Assembly (NCBI GenBank): GCA_914767715.1 | Contig: OU612067.1 | Location: 33,394,162-33,458,161 of the forward strand | DNA from: Membranipora membranacea | Lineage: Eukaryota; Bryozoa; Gymnolaemata; Cheilostomatida; Membraniporidae | Reading direction: 5' to 3' | Length of the DNA stretch: 64,000 nt | Part shown: piece by piece, positions 44,631 through 55,360 of the stretch | Layout of the letters: each line of letters starts with the position of its first letter | How positions within the stretch are numbered: position 1 is the stretch's first letter | Program-made: the position numbers and the translations under genes | The notes under the pieces: model-generated | Databases searched by the model: none | What the model saw: only the letters and a program-made list of their open reading frames with translations | What the model was told of the DNA's origin: nothing

Positions 44631-45089
44631 CTCCCTCTCAGAAACGAAATTTAAATTTCGGAACTCCTTCAGAGAAACAGGAATCAGGAAGACAGAGATG
44701 GAAGTACAGTGTGACCTGGGCAGTGAGTCTACCTTGTTGAGAGTCACCTTGTTCAAATTGATAATACGCGATTCACATAATTTTTGGCTGTTCTCAAGAC
44801 TATCTAAAATAAATAAAAAAATCGGATCTGTCTATGATATACTAATTTCAGAACTCAGCGTCAGTCAACTGTAGATCCTGGCGCACAGGGACATATAAGA
44901 AAGCATATGAGTCAAACTTCCCTAACATGACAGCTAACGCTGCACAAAGAGGCCATGCAACCCAGAACTACAGATCAAGAGATGTGTATGCTGATGGTAA
45001 TACAGAAGTATCATTCTATATAAGAGCTTGTAACAACCTGGACCTTTGCTCAGAATATGAAGTTCTCACAATCACAACTCCACCCTTGC
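44631..45089 (+). pseudogene. Copy B exons 10-11: FnIII domain 4, acceptor lost
   Basis: Exon 10 (44631-44722, 92 nt) and exon 11 (44852-45089, 238 nt) are open. The acceptor before exon 10 reads TGTTTCGG instead of TGTTTCAG, the change being at 44629. The next AG, 11 bases on, would shift the frame. The 91-nt error of copy A is not present here. Confidence 0.75.
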
Positions 45090-45229
45090 GTAAGTTTAAA
45101 ACTTATCACTCATTCAAAGTATCAACAATCTAGTCTGATTTTCAAATTGAACTAAAGCTTTTCCTACAAAATGGCATAACATCTAACAGCAAATGTATTT
45201 CCATTTCATGTAAACTCAATTGTCTCTTG

Positions 45230-45649
45230 GTCCACAGGTTGGCCCCAGAAATACCAGAGTTACTTCATTGAATGGTAGTTGTGTTCAGGTGGATTGGGAT
45301 CCACCTCAATATCCTAATGATGAAAACCTATATTATCAGGTTAGTTAGCCCTCAGAACCGATTTATATAATCATACTGCATTAATGAAGCGAATGAACAA
45401 TAAATAATTCAAAACAGGTTAAGATCAACAGATTGAAGATCATTTTAAGCCTGCCAATCCACATGCATTATGCATCCATGTTTCAGTATGAATGCACCAA
45501 TGGTAGTCTCTTAAACCAAACATCATCCACCAGAAAAGGATACTCCTGTGGATATAAACCTTATGAAAATGTTGGCTGTACTGTTAGAGCAGTAAACAGT
45601 GCAGGTGTGAGCAACGACAGCAGTTCACATGGAAGATCTGGTTGTGCAA
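45230..45649 (+). pseudogene. Copy B exons 12-13: FnIII domain 5, acceptor lost
   Basis: Exons 45230-45339 and 45487-45649. The acceptor of exon 12 reads GTCTCTTG where A and C read GTCTCTAG (change at 45228). The next AG lies 8 bases inside the exon and would shift the frame. Otherwise exons and intron are almost the same as 10113-10532 of copy A. Confidence 0.78.
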
Positions 45650-46077
45650 GTGAGTCTGGTAGTTGAGTAATTGAATGATTCAAATATGGACACATACAGA
45701 GGTACACTGATCATGTTCCAAGTTTGCAGAGGTTTTGTTGAAAAATGTTGTTAAGAATAGAAAGATGACAGTTATAAACATTTCATAATTGATCACCATT
45801 AAATCATCAATACATAATAATTTAATGTAATCAGGTAAAGAGAGAGAAATGTAACTAAGATCTAAAGAAAAGAAAGTACTGTCATCATGAGTTCATCCAT
45901 CTGTCAAATAAGACCAAATGGTTTAGATTTTCTATGGAGTTAAAAAACCTCAATATCCTACTGATACAAATACACATTGAATTGGAATGGTTTGTTTTCA
46001 GTGGTGTCGGAATCAATAATGACAATAAATTAAACTTATTAGCCCCTCCCAATTTATCTTTTTAATGTTTTATTCAG

Positions 46078-46569
46078 AACCTCAATTGATTGGGAGACTA
46101 ACTGATTTTCTTTCTGATGATATTTTTGATGGAAAGAGAAAACTCCGTCTGAATATAACACAACATGTGAGTATAAGACACAACTTGAATTATCAGTTTA
46201 ATATTTAGCACCTCCTTTTGATATAATAAACGGCTTCTCCAATTTGTTCAAGCGAATGAGTGAATAGTGGGAAAATTGGGCTGTAACTAAAGAGGTAAAA
46301 GTTTGATTTACATTTGTTTTATATAAGTATGCAAAATTCACTGCTGGCTATATCAAGATGTATTTCATTTTAACCATAGGCTATCAGATCAAATTGTGAG
46401 TCAATCCACAACATATCATTTCGGGTTGGTGGTAGAAATCTAAGTGCCGAGAACCTCCATACCATCAATGATCTTGAGGCAGTGACCTCCTATGATGTTG
46501 AAGTGATGATTACTAACAATGCAGGATTTCAGACTATGATAACGGGATACTACACTACAGGGGAGTTGA
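46078..46569 (+). pseudogene. Copy B exons 14-15: FnIII domain 6
   Basis: Exons 46078-46166 and 46380-46569 have the standard 89- and 190-nt lengths and intact splice sites. Exon 15 is nearly identical to those of A and C. Confidence 0.78.
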
Positions 46570-46910
46570 GTGAGTTATCTATAAGTCAGAACTCTGGTAT
46601 GATATTATAGGGTATGAGACATTATAGAGATCAGCTATTTATTGGACTAACACTGTGAAACCTTATGTATCTCAAATACAGAAATGATTTATCAGATTAT
46701 ATTTTGGGAGAATATTCTACAAGTAATCAAAGTTGTATTTTTAATAGTTATTTTTCTGCCTCTTCACATCCACTGCTAGGCAAATGCTAGATACATATTG
46801 TTACATGACACATGATTCATTTTGCAGGACCAGAAGGTGATCCAATAGTAGAAATATCCTCTGATACTAGTTGTGTTTATTTACAACTGGCACTTCCCAG
46901 CAAGAGTAAT

Positions 46911-47940
46911 ATATATATATACTTTTTATTGGCATCAAAAGTCATCTCATTTGAAATGTTTTGCACTCAGTGCCAGAAAACAATTTTTTTTTGTAACAAA
47001 AAAATAGAAACAGAAGGGAAATGATATCATCAATGATGTTGGTCAAGTCGATAATATATGGTTGAAAAGTAAAGTTTTGAATGAACTGAACTTCTCTTTA
47101 GATCTCAAATGTAACGGTAAAGAATTGTATGTAGCAGAAACTTTGTATCTTAGATTGTCTGTATGATATAAAAGTAAATGTTTATCACGAAAATTGAACT
47201 TGGTAGTGTTTTTAAATCCTCTATATATAAATGGAGGTGTTAAAAAATTGTTTATCTTATGCGCAAAAAGTGAAGTGAAATAACAAACAAGCTTAGGAAG
47301 AGGTAGGAGTTGTAATGATTGTGTAATGGATTCGGTCGAAATGAGATAATACGGGATGTAATGCACATTGGCGATAATGCGTAAAGCCCGTTTTTGCAAC
47401 AAAAATAATCTATTGAGGGCATTATTGCAGGACAAGTTGCCAATGATATGGATACCATATATAAGGTGACAATAGATAAACTGGAAGTAAAATGTGCGGG
47501 CACTTGCTATATCCAAGAAGTATCTCAAATTTTGAAGTAGGTAAACATTCCGTTGTACCTTTTTATATACATACTCTAGATGATCCTGCCATGAAAGCGA
47601 GTCATTCAACACAAAACCCAGAAGCCTTGTAGTTCTCTGTCTGTTTAGTTTTTCATGCCCTATGTACAGTTCCAGGTCATAAAGCGGATCTGAGATATTA
47701 AGTAGCATGTAATGAGATTTCTAAACATTTATAACCATCCGGTTACGATTGCACCGATCCAAAATGCCACTTAAATCTTCAGATGCGTTTGCCTTTAGTT
47801 GCTGAAGGTTTTTATCAGATGACAGGAACACTGTATCATCAGCATATGCATATGATGATGAGTCTGATTTTGATGAAGTTAATAAATCATTTATGAAGAT
47901 GAGAAACAAAGTTGGTGCTAGGATTGAACCAACTAATGGA
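46911..47940 (-). mobile_element. 5'-truncated LINE inserted in copy B exon 16
   Basis: The minus-strand frame from 47948 to 47721 has G-S-I-L-A-P-T-L-F and the catalytic Y-A-D-D-T-V-F. After a single TAG it continues at 47708-47043 with the thumb and C-terminal region (R-L-L-G-F, R-A-L-R-I-I). The 3' UTR follows leftward, with AATAAA about 10 bases before a TA-rich end at 46911-46922. The 5' cut falls just before G-S-I-L-A-P, inside reverse transcriptase. The type is CR1/jockey-like by appearance. Confidence 0.85.
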
Positions 47941-48010
47941 GTAATCACAGTAATGGAGTAATCACAGTAATGGAGTAATCACAGTAACCAAGTAATGGAG
48001 TAATCACACA
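47934..48010 (+). repeat. 17-bp repeat at the LINE 5' junction
   Basis: TAATGGAGTAATCACAG occurs three times in a row, then once more after TAACCAAG. The unit is a near copy of the receptor exon sequence at the target (GGAGTGATCACACAC in copy C), so it was made from the insertion site itself. Confidence 0.8.
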
Positions 48011-48656
48011 CTATATGGTAAGTAATTATAATGAGACTCACTAGTAGTTTCAACATACATTCCATTATCCGGCATCTGAAATAGTATTTTGCAATTTGAA
48101 CTTTAATGGAAGGTATAGAAGAAATACCTATAATGCTGATGGCACGATGAATATTATAGAAGTGGAGCAGGTCATACTTCCCTACTTCCCGACAATTTTA
48201 GTATTCCTGTGGTTATGCTGATGAATACTCTGGTGCTCTGCAATTTAAGACTTTCAATGCTTCCGAGCAATCTACTAGTGCTGAACTGATGGTCTGTAAC
48301 TTCACATCAGCATCATTCATAGAGTGTTATGTTACTGCTGTAAACAGTATCGGCTCAAGCCCTAGTATATCGTTATATGGATACACTCAAGTCAGGGGTA
48401 AGATTGTGATATAAAGTAGTCATCAATGGATTGAAGACAGGATGCTCGTTACACCAACCATTATAGATGTATAATGTCTGATTTGAGGCATGGAGATTCT
48501 AAATAAGACATCCATTAGGCTCTCAGCTCATTACTCTAGTACATTATGCAAACGATTTGAAATGAGTAGCAAACCAGAAGACATTTTACAGCAATGCAGC
48601 CATGCAACCCAACCGTTTTGTAATTTCCCAATTTTACTTATTGCTTCTTGATGCAG

Positions 48657-49643
48657 TACCTGCAGGTATTATTCAACCGTTTGTCTCAATAAATGGTCTG
48701 GTGGTTAATCTAACAATATCAGAAGTGATACCAGAAGAACCTGGAGTCAATATTAGGTGAGTCAAATTGATCCTAGTTCCATATTTTGAACTTAAGTCAC
48801 AAATCGCAACAGTCACCACATTAATATTATCAGTTATCAGTTGTAAAACCAATCACATAACAAACAATACAGAAGAAAAAGGCTCTACAGATCATATAAG
48901 ATATCAAAACTGTGTAAAATTGTTAGCAAATTCCAAAGGTTTTTGAGTGACATGATTTTTAAGACTTCTATATCTTATTGGCTTTGCTGCTTGTATGTCA
49001 ATGGGAGAGGTTTTCGCCGATGATGAATCTATCCATCATAATAAAGGCTGTCTCTTTGTACTTATCTTCGATTACTTATGTTGCAGCATCTACAGGGTTA
49101 TCTTATATAAAGGGGACCGTATCAAGCTGGATGAACTTTCCTTGGAAGCAGCCTGCTATAAAAGCCATGAATACAACTTTTCATATGCTGATCAGCTTGG
49201 CCTTCCCTGCTATGTCGCTGCAGAATTAACTCCTTTCAATGGATCATTCACCATAGAAATTGGTGATGGGTTAGAATACAATGGATTTTTGAATGCTCCT
49301 CTTGAACAAGGGATAAACTACATCGTTACTGTTGCAGCCATTTCCACACCAAAGGTACAGTTATAACTTCCATGATGGGTGAATTAAGAATATAAAAAAA
49401 AGCCAGCAATACAGCAGCCCTATGAAGAAAAACCTGTAAATGTGCCCGAGCTGATATCTATGATCTCAGAATTCTTGTCCCAATATAGAAAACATGGCTC
49501 TACCCACATCTCATCCATACAAAAACATAGACGTATTCAGTGATGATATGAGAATCATATAGTTCAATGGTTTTTATCTGCTTTTTGATAGGATGATGAC
49601 CGGTACGAACTCACAACCTATCTAAAACCACAGAAATTCACAG
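48657..49643 (+). pseudogene. Copy B exons 18-20: juxtamembrane FnIII-like domain
   Basis: Exons 48657-48756 (100 nt), 49087-49354 (268 nt) and 49592-49643 (52 nt). Splice sites and frame are intact. The conserved D-Q-L-G-L-P-C-Y-V-A-A-E-L block is identical to copy A. Confidence 0.75.
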
Positions 49644-49850
49644 GTATGTACCAGTAGAGAGACACTCAGTGTTTTCTTGTCTGTATTGAGTAAGCTGCAT
49701 CTATCACTGGCACAGACTTTTGATTGCCAGTAATACAATGTATAAAAATGATGGTCAGCTTGGCCATTTATAGGAATAATTAGCAAAATCGCTAAATGTT
49801 ATTGAGCTTAATTAATCTGCGGGGAAGACGATAGTTTTGAAATTTTATAG

Positions 49851-50934
49851 GCATCCAAACAGTATGTAGCAGCCCTCTGGTGATTTCAAATGCTGACATA
49901 CTTGGTGATGCAACTTCAAGAGAAGAGGGCTCCAGATTTTTTTATTGCTGTCAAGATAGTTTTATATCGTCAGGAGAAGGGATCTTTACATGTAAGAGAA
50001 CAGAGAATGGCTTTTCTTGGGTCGGTCAAAACCTTACCTGTAAATCTTGAGGTGAGTAGGTATGAACTGGGCAACATTTGACAGGCTTTGAATGATGAAT
50101 TGGCAGCACTCATTCTAGCCTGGAACAATCTGGGTGGTAATGAATATACACCTTCATCATCTAGCCATATAGCAAAGGTGTTATAAGATTCAGAAACATA
50201 GGGCCATGTAAATTTGTTGGCTTTCGAAGAATTCAGACCTATGATTGTGTAACAAGTAAGCAAAACTCTAGGTGTTCCCACTCCTCTCGCACTAATTATA
50301 ATCTAAGATGGAAATTGAAACTTCAGGCTTAGTCGGTTCTACCTGTTACACATTCAACCATCGCCCATTTCGTTATGAAACCTTACTGAGTTTCAAATGA
50401 TTAACAATGACTATATTATCACTGAAATATCTCTCCGATGTTAATCTATGACAATCTTGTGTCTTACAAAGTCAGTCTGTCTGTTAATGCACTTAAACAC
50501 CATGAAGAAGCGCAAGATGTGTTCACACATTGAATGACCGCGGGATAGGTTTTCACATTAAATATCAGATATTACATATTATTCAACATTATAACAATAT
50601 CTTCTTAACAGGTGTTATCGTTGGCAGTGTAGTACCTGTAATAGTTATTCTGTTCGTCTTGATGGTTCTACTGATAGTTTTCCTGAGAAGGCAGAGAAGT
50701 GCATTGGCGAACAATGCAGAACTTACAAAGAGCAGACAAGCGGATAGACCACCTACCTACATGGAGGTTGAGCTTCATACTTCTTCTGCTGGTCAGTGTA
50801 TCACAGAATATGAAGAGGTCCGCAGTTTACCTGTGATTGTATCTAAAAGTTGGGAGCCAAAATATGAGAACAGTCAAACCATGAATCCATACGGGTCATT
50901 GGATGCAAAAACTGAGAGCAGATCATCTGTATGA
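49851..50934 (+). pseudogene. Copy B exons 21-22: sushi module, stop codon, TM helix and truncated tail
   Basis: Exon 21 (49851-50051) keeps the four sushi cysteines but has TGA at 50048-50050, two codons after the last cysteine. Exon 22 (50612-50934) keeps the helix, R-R-Q-R and P-P-T-Y. An 8-base deletion at 50918/50919 then shifts the frame, so it stops at 50932 and loses the second YxxL motif. The lost codons remain out of frame to 50949. Confidence 0.82.
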
Positions 50935-52815
50935 AGGCTTGCAGTAATAACTTCTTTTGAACAGGGCATTCAGAAACTGTGTATGAGCTGAATTACAGCA
51001 GCTTTTTTTCATAACAAATCTTTTCATAAACACATAATTTGTGGACCCAAATTTGTCGGCCCGAAAGAAAATAGTGGACAACTCTGAGTTTCAAGGCAAG
51101 GAAGTAAAAACGAATTCAACTATATCCTCAACTTCCGTATTATTCTGTTAGTGATGCGTTTGAATGATTGCTTTATCTAACAAACCCAAACTTAGCTGAT
51201 GTCATAACTTCTCTCATGTATAACAAATTATGTGTTAACCTCCATCTTTTATGAATACATTATAATCTTGACCAGCCTATTGAAATAAGAAAGCTATTTT
51301 CTGCTGCTCTGCACTAACCCTTTCTTGATGAAAATCGCCGTCAGAATAGATCCCTGATATACTCAGGTCTGGTGACCTTGATTCTCCTTTCTATCTTTTT
51401 TTTTTATTCACAATCAAATTCGTATTGCTACCATTAAAATTGGCACTTCATTATTACTGCCTGGTGTTGTACTAACCTTATCAGATATACTGACTCGGTG
51501 TGTGCTGTTTGTTTGTATACGCATATATTATTTTTATGGAGAAAATGTATGTGCAGATTTCGTATTTTGCTGACTATCACTGATCGTCTCCCTTGTCAGG
51601 AATGACCAATGCATAGAAGCTGAAACAACATAGGTATTCCTGTAAAGTTTTAGATAATGCCATCCACCCACTATATAATAGATTTATTATTAATGACTCC
51701 CCACTAACATCTTCTTGCACACTCAGAAGTTTTTCCATGCAAGTTGAAAGACTATCAGTACCATTTTTGCCCAGAGCATCCTGTGATGCATTTTTGTATG
51801 TGGATGGTTATATGTCAACAACCACATAACCAATGTTAATGATTCTTAATAGTAAATTAATAGCAGCAAAAATAGATGTTCTATAACCTCATGATAGCCG
51901 ATCCGACAAGCATACTTCTTAGGCTTGTAGAAAAGGTTTTGTCAACAGAGTAAAAATATTTTTGTTTAGAATGGAATGTGAACCAAGCTCAAGTTAAACT
52001 TGTTTGACAATCGCATTAACACTACTGCGGCCACAGCTGTAATAAGACTCCTATATTTCTGTTGATTAGTATTCAAATTTTTAAACAAAATGATTATTAC
52101 GCAATGTAATCAATCAATTGAAACACTAATATTGATTTTTATCAGCAGCAGACTACTACAATGAAAACTATGCAAAGAGGAAGCTGCATGTTGAAGGTCT
52201 ATGCAATGTCCTAGAGAAAATTTGAATGTTTTTCTCTCCTTGCGATATTTGTTAAAATCTTTACAATGAGAAAAGTTCAGCCTTTTGATGGGTGCGATTC
52301 AATGTTGATGAAAAATATTTTCACTGCACACATTTATTGATGCTCATATGAATGAAACAAATTACTCAATTATTAGACCTTTCAGGGGTATAATAGTGTT
52401 TTTAATCAGGTTTTTTTGTATGTTTGAACTGAAAGAGGAAGTTGGTTTGACATTACAACATAATATTATCACATCAGCGTAGCAGGCTTAATACACTGTG
52501 ATGGACAGAGAAAGAAAGAACATGATGTGATGCTATGTTCAAGCTACTGATACTTAGTGTTCAGGTATGTTGACTCTTGTATTATATTCTGCCAACAATC
52601 CTTGCAAAATTATCTTTACTTATAGCTCCTGCATTCACTTTGATAGCTCACACCCTTCGGAAGCATTTTGTTATACATAGCAAAACAAGCCTGTAATGAG
52701 GTACAGTAAGTAGCACCGCTTACCTGATGTTTGCAATCCCTTACACCTCTTAATGAATAGACTTACGCTTTCAAAGTTTTTTGAAAATACACCTCGCATT
52801 CTCAAGTAGGAAAAC
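50935..52815 (+). other. 3' flank of copy B (duplicated unit)
   Basis: The stretch matches 15156-16990 after copy A along its length. No open gene is seen. The block 51885-52115 recurs at 54467-54710. A LINE tail starts at about 52820. Confidence 0.6.
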
Positions 52816-52819
52816 GCAA

Positions 52820-53740
52820 TCCGACACAGTGCCAAGACAAAGGTTGGAATAGCAAATTATTCGCAGTGGAAGTTGGCTGCCACGGATTCATGGCTAGATC
52901 AGCAACCAAATTTCTGACTAGAGTTGGGCTTCCAGGAAGAGCACTCAAACAAGCCACAAAAAGCATAGTGCATGGATTTGGCAACAGCACTGTGTGAAGA
53001 CAAAAGCTAAATAATCCTATTACTTGCAAGCTGGGGTTTAACACACTCACTTTGTTTTGTGGAGTTGCATTTAATTCCTTTTGTTATAATCCTTGTAAGG
53101 ATTAGAGTGAGGGGGTTAAGTGATGATTAGCAAACTGCTCGGGGTAGAAGGCTAAGCAGGATTATGTCTTTAATACTCAAACTAAAGTAGTTTAATCTCT
53201 GCAGGGTGAAAAATCTAAGTGAGTCTGAGCTAGATCTAAGGTATTACAAACATAGGATTTAAAGCTTGGCCCTTGCATAAAAGGCAGGCAGAGCGAGACA
53301 GGAAATCACAGTCAGCCCACTGGCAGTAGCGCAAACAAGTCATCTCGCTGACTTGTGTATGGGTTGTACTATGCTCAATGTGGTGAATTTGAGTAGTGAA
53401 CTATGGCACGAGGGGCGGATGCTGTGACGATAGCGACTATGCGCTGATGAGTTGATGGAAAGCAAACCTCCCTGCACTGGTTTGGCTAAGAGTATAAGAA
53501 TGAGAGTGATGGGGCGAACATTGTTGCACTGAAACAATGAAGAGTTGGCAGCCTCCCTGGTTGCGCAACAGCGTAAACACACCAATCATGTCAAACCACC
53601 GAAACTTACAAAATGCACTGAGGGATTGATGAGATTGATTGAGATCCTAGAGAAGGCCTCAAAACATCGCTTGACTCATGGTTTCTAGCTGAAGACCTGT
53701 GTGTTGTGCAGTGGTACGCGCACCACTGTATGTTGTATCT
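52820..53740 (+). mobile_element. LINE copy 3: C-terminus and 3' UTR, plus strand
   Basis: The plus-strand frame at about 52825-53000 reads C-Q-D-K-G-W-N-S, then V-E-V-G-C-H-G-F-M-A-R-S-A-T-K-F-L-T-R-V. This is the end of the same LINE family as 18725-22770. The 3' UTR of about 740 bp ends in a hairpin (CAGTGGT / ACCACTG near 53708-53730), also found at the end of copy 1. Nothing certain is seen in 53740-54340. Confidence 0.72.
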
Positions 53741-54348
53741 TTCCTAGCAGAAGGTTATATGAATCAACATTCAATTTGGTGACAGTCTGTGTTCAGGATG
53801 ATGACACACTATTTCCAGTTGCCAGTGGGTCTACAAAATTTAGAGAGAAGATCAGATCCACAGTGAATTAAATGCGATTTTTCCCCCAGATTAGGGCTGA
53901 GCACTGCAGAACATATTTTTTCCCTTTGGCATTATATTTTGAAAGGAAATCTAAATGAGGCTTATTCCTAATTAGCTGGTTATTGAATTTAACTTTCAAT
54001 AGTATATGAGCATTGTTCAATGGATTTTGAGTGACCTGCACAGTATGAGCAGAACAAGATTTTGGTATTGGCGCAGCCCTAAAACCAAAAAATAGAAAAT
54101 TAGTCATAAGAGATGTTTTCCATAATTTGTCCATTATTCAAATAAATCCCCTTCAAGAGTGAGTGGCATGGCAAAGTTGGTCAAAATTTGGTGTGCCTAG
54201 CATGAGCAGGACTGGAAATACTAGAAAGAAAAAATTGATATATGTTAACCATTGGCAATGATAGCGTTTTAATTCACTGTGTCACTGTCACGGCGCTATC
54301 ACTTGAATACTTTGATTGGGCAATCAGAATTTTGGCTGCAAAAATTTA

Positions 54349-55360
54349 CATTTATGTATTGCACAATGTTTACAAGCATTTAATACTCATGAAATAAGTA
54401 TGTGGTAATGAACCTATTATCAGCTCTCTTGTAAGTTCATGACCATGACTCCGCACAAAACAACTCATAACCTCATGATAGCCGATCCAACAAGCATGCT
54501 TCTTAGGCTTGTAGAAAAGGTTTTGTAAACAGAGTAAAAATAATATTGTTTAGAATGGAACGTGAACAAAGCTAAAGTTAATCTTGTTTGACAATCAAAA
54601 AACGCATTAACACTACTGCGGCCACAGCTGTAATAAGACTCCTATATTTCTGTTGTTCAGTATTCAAATTTTTAAATAAAATGATTATTACCTAATGTAA
54701 TAGGTAATAGGCACAAAACAACTCTTAGTTCGTCCTTTGGTGGATACACCCAACACTCAACAAATAGCTGTTTTGGGAAGTTCAAGGCTAATATTAGGGG
54801 TTACAAGACCGTGAAGAGGGGGTTGAGTCTCTCCAGAGGAGGTGTCAGTTTGTCAAGAGGGGTTGTGACGCATTTATTTGGGGCTCTGAAATTGTCATAA
54901 CAGTTTGCGAGGCTATCACTGTTGGCTTGATGCAGTCATTAGGGGTTGCGAAGCTGAGGCTATTAAGTAAAGGATGTTAAAGTTATTTGCACATGAGAAT
55001 TACCTTTCGTATCATTAATATTATTAATTAATATCTCGAAAGGACGAGTTTACTGCCCACTTTCACCAAAATTTAATCTGTAGTCCGCAAATGATGTGGC
55101 TTCTAAAGGCAGGCCAGCCTGTCCTTATGTTGTACCTTTGATTTTCATTGATATCTGAATGTGCATATGACGAAACATTGTAGTGATTTAACTGTTGATG
55201 TTTGATAGTATGGCCTGGCCTAAATATTTGGAAGGATGTGCCACTTGATACTTTGTAAGCAGGACAACTTGTTCTGAGAATGATTTTGTAAATTATATGT
55301 TATCTATTTTCAATAGTATATTTCAGATGCGATTAATGGTCATTAGTCGGAGGAAGAATC
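54349..55360 (+). promoter_or_regulatory. 5' flank of receptor copy C
   Basis: It aligns with 1-732 upstream of copy A, apart from the 244-bp insertion at 54467. Nothing coding was recognised. Confidence 0.4.
54467..54710 (+). mobile_element. 244-bp inserted copy of receptor 3'-flank sequence with 14-bp direct repeats
   Basis: The block matches 51885-52115 (downstream of B) and 16065-16290 (downstream of A). It interrupts a sequence that is continuous in the copy A flank near 111-121. GCACAAAACAACTC flanks it at 54453-54466 and 54711-54724. An AATAAA lies about 33 bases from its right end. Confidence 0.7.

Larger units (their letters stand above)
46828..48397 (+). pseudogene. Copy B exons 16-17: FnIII domain 7, split by a LINE
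   Basis: Exon 16 opens at 46828 and is intact to about 46910 (ends S-K-S-N). It is broken by about 1.1 kb of LINE sequence and resumes just before its donor at 48017. Exon 17 is 48202-48397 (196 nt) and open. Confidence 0.78.
17427..50934 (+). pseudogene. Receptor copy B: decayed paralogue interrupted by mobile elements
   Basis: Exon equivalents: 17427-17484, 17730-17954, 23029-23202, 23931-24067, 24812-24974, (exon 6 not found), 25769-25979, 43655-43764, 43899-44073, 44631-44722, 44852-45089, 45230-45339, 45487-45649, 46078-46166, 46380-46569, 46828-46910 plus about 47997-48017, 48202-48397, 48657-48756, 49087-49354, 49592-49643, 49851-50051, 50612-50934. Lesions seen: exon 3 is 66 nt short; exon 6 is missing, which breaks phase; the acceptors of exons 10 and 12 are mutated; exon 16 is split by a LINE; exon 21 has a TGA at 50048; exon 22 has an 8-nt deletion. 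Introns 2 and 7 were enlarged to 5.1 and 17.7 kb. The full receptor cannot be made from this copy. Confidence 0.82.

Noticed and set aside
17427-50934. Copy B as an intact gene with a giant intron
   Set aside because: Missing exon 6, two lost acceptors, a split exon, a premature stop and a deletion cannot all be bypassed by splicing.
53868-54134. Minus-strand frame of 88 codons
   Set aside because: No recognisable domain, no splice context and no paralogue at the matching place near copy A.
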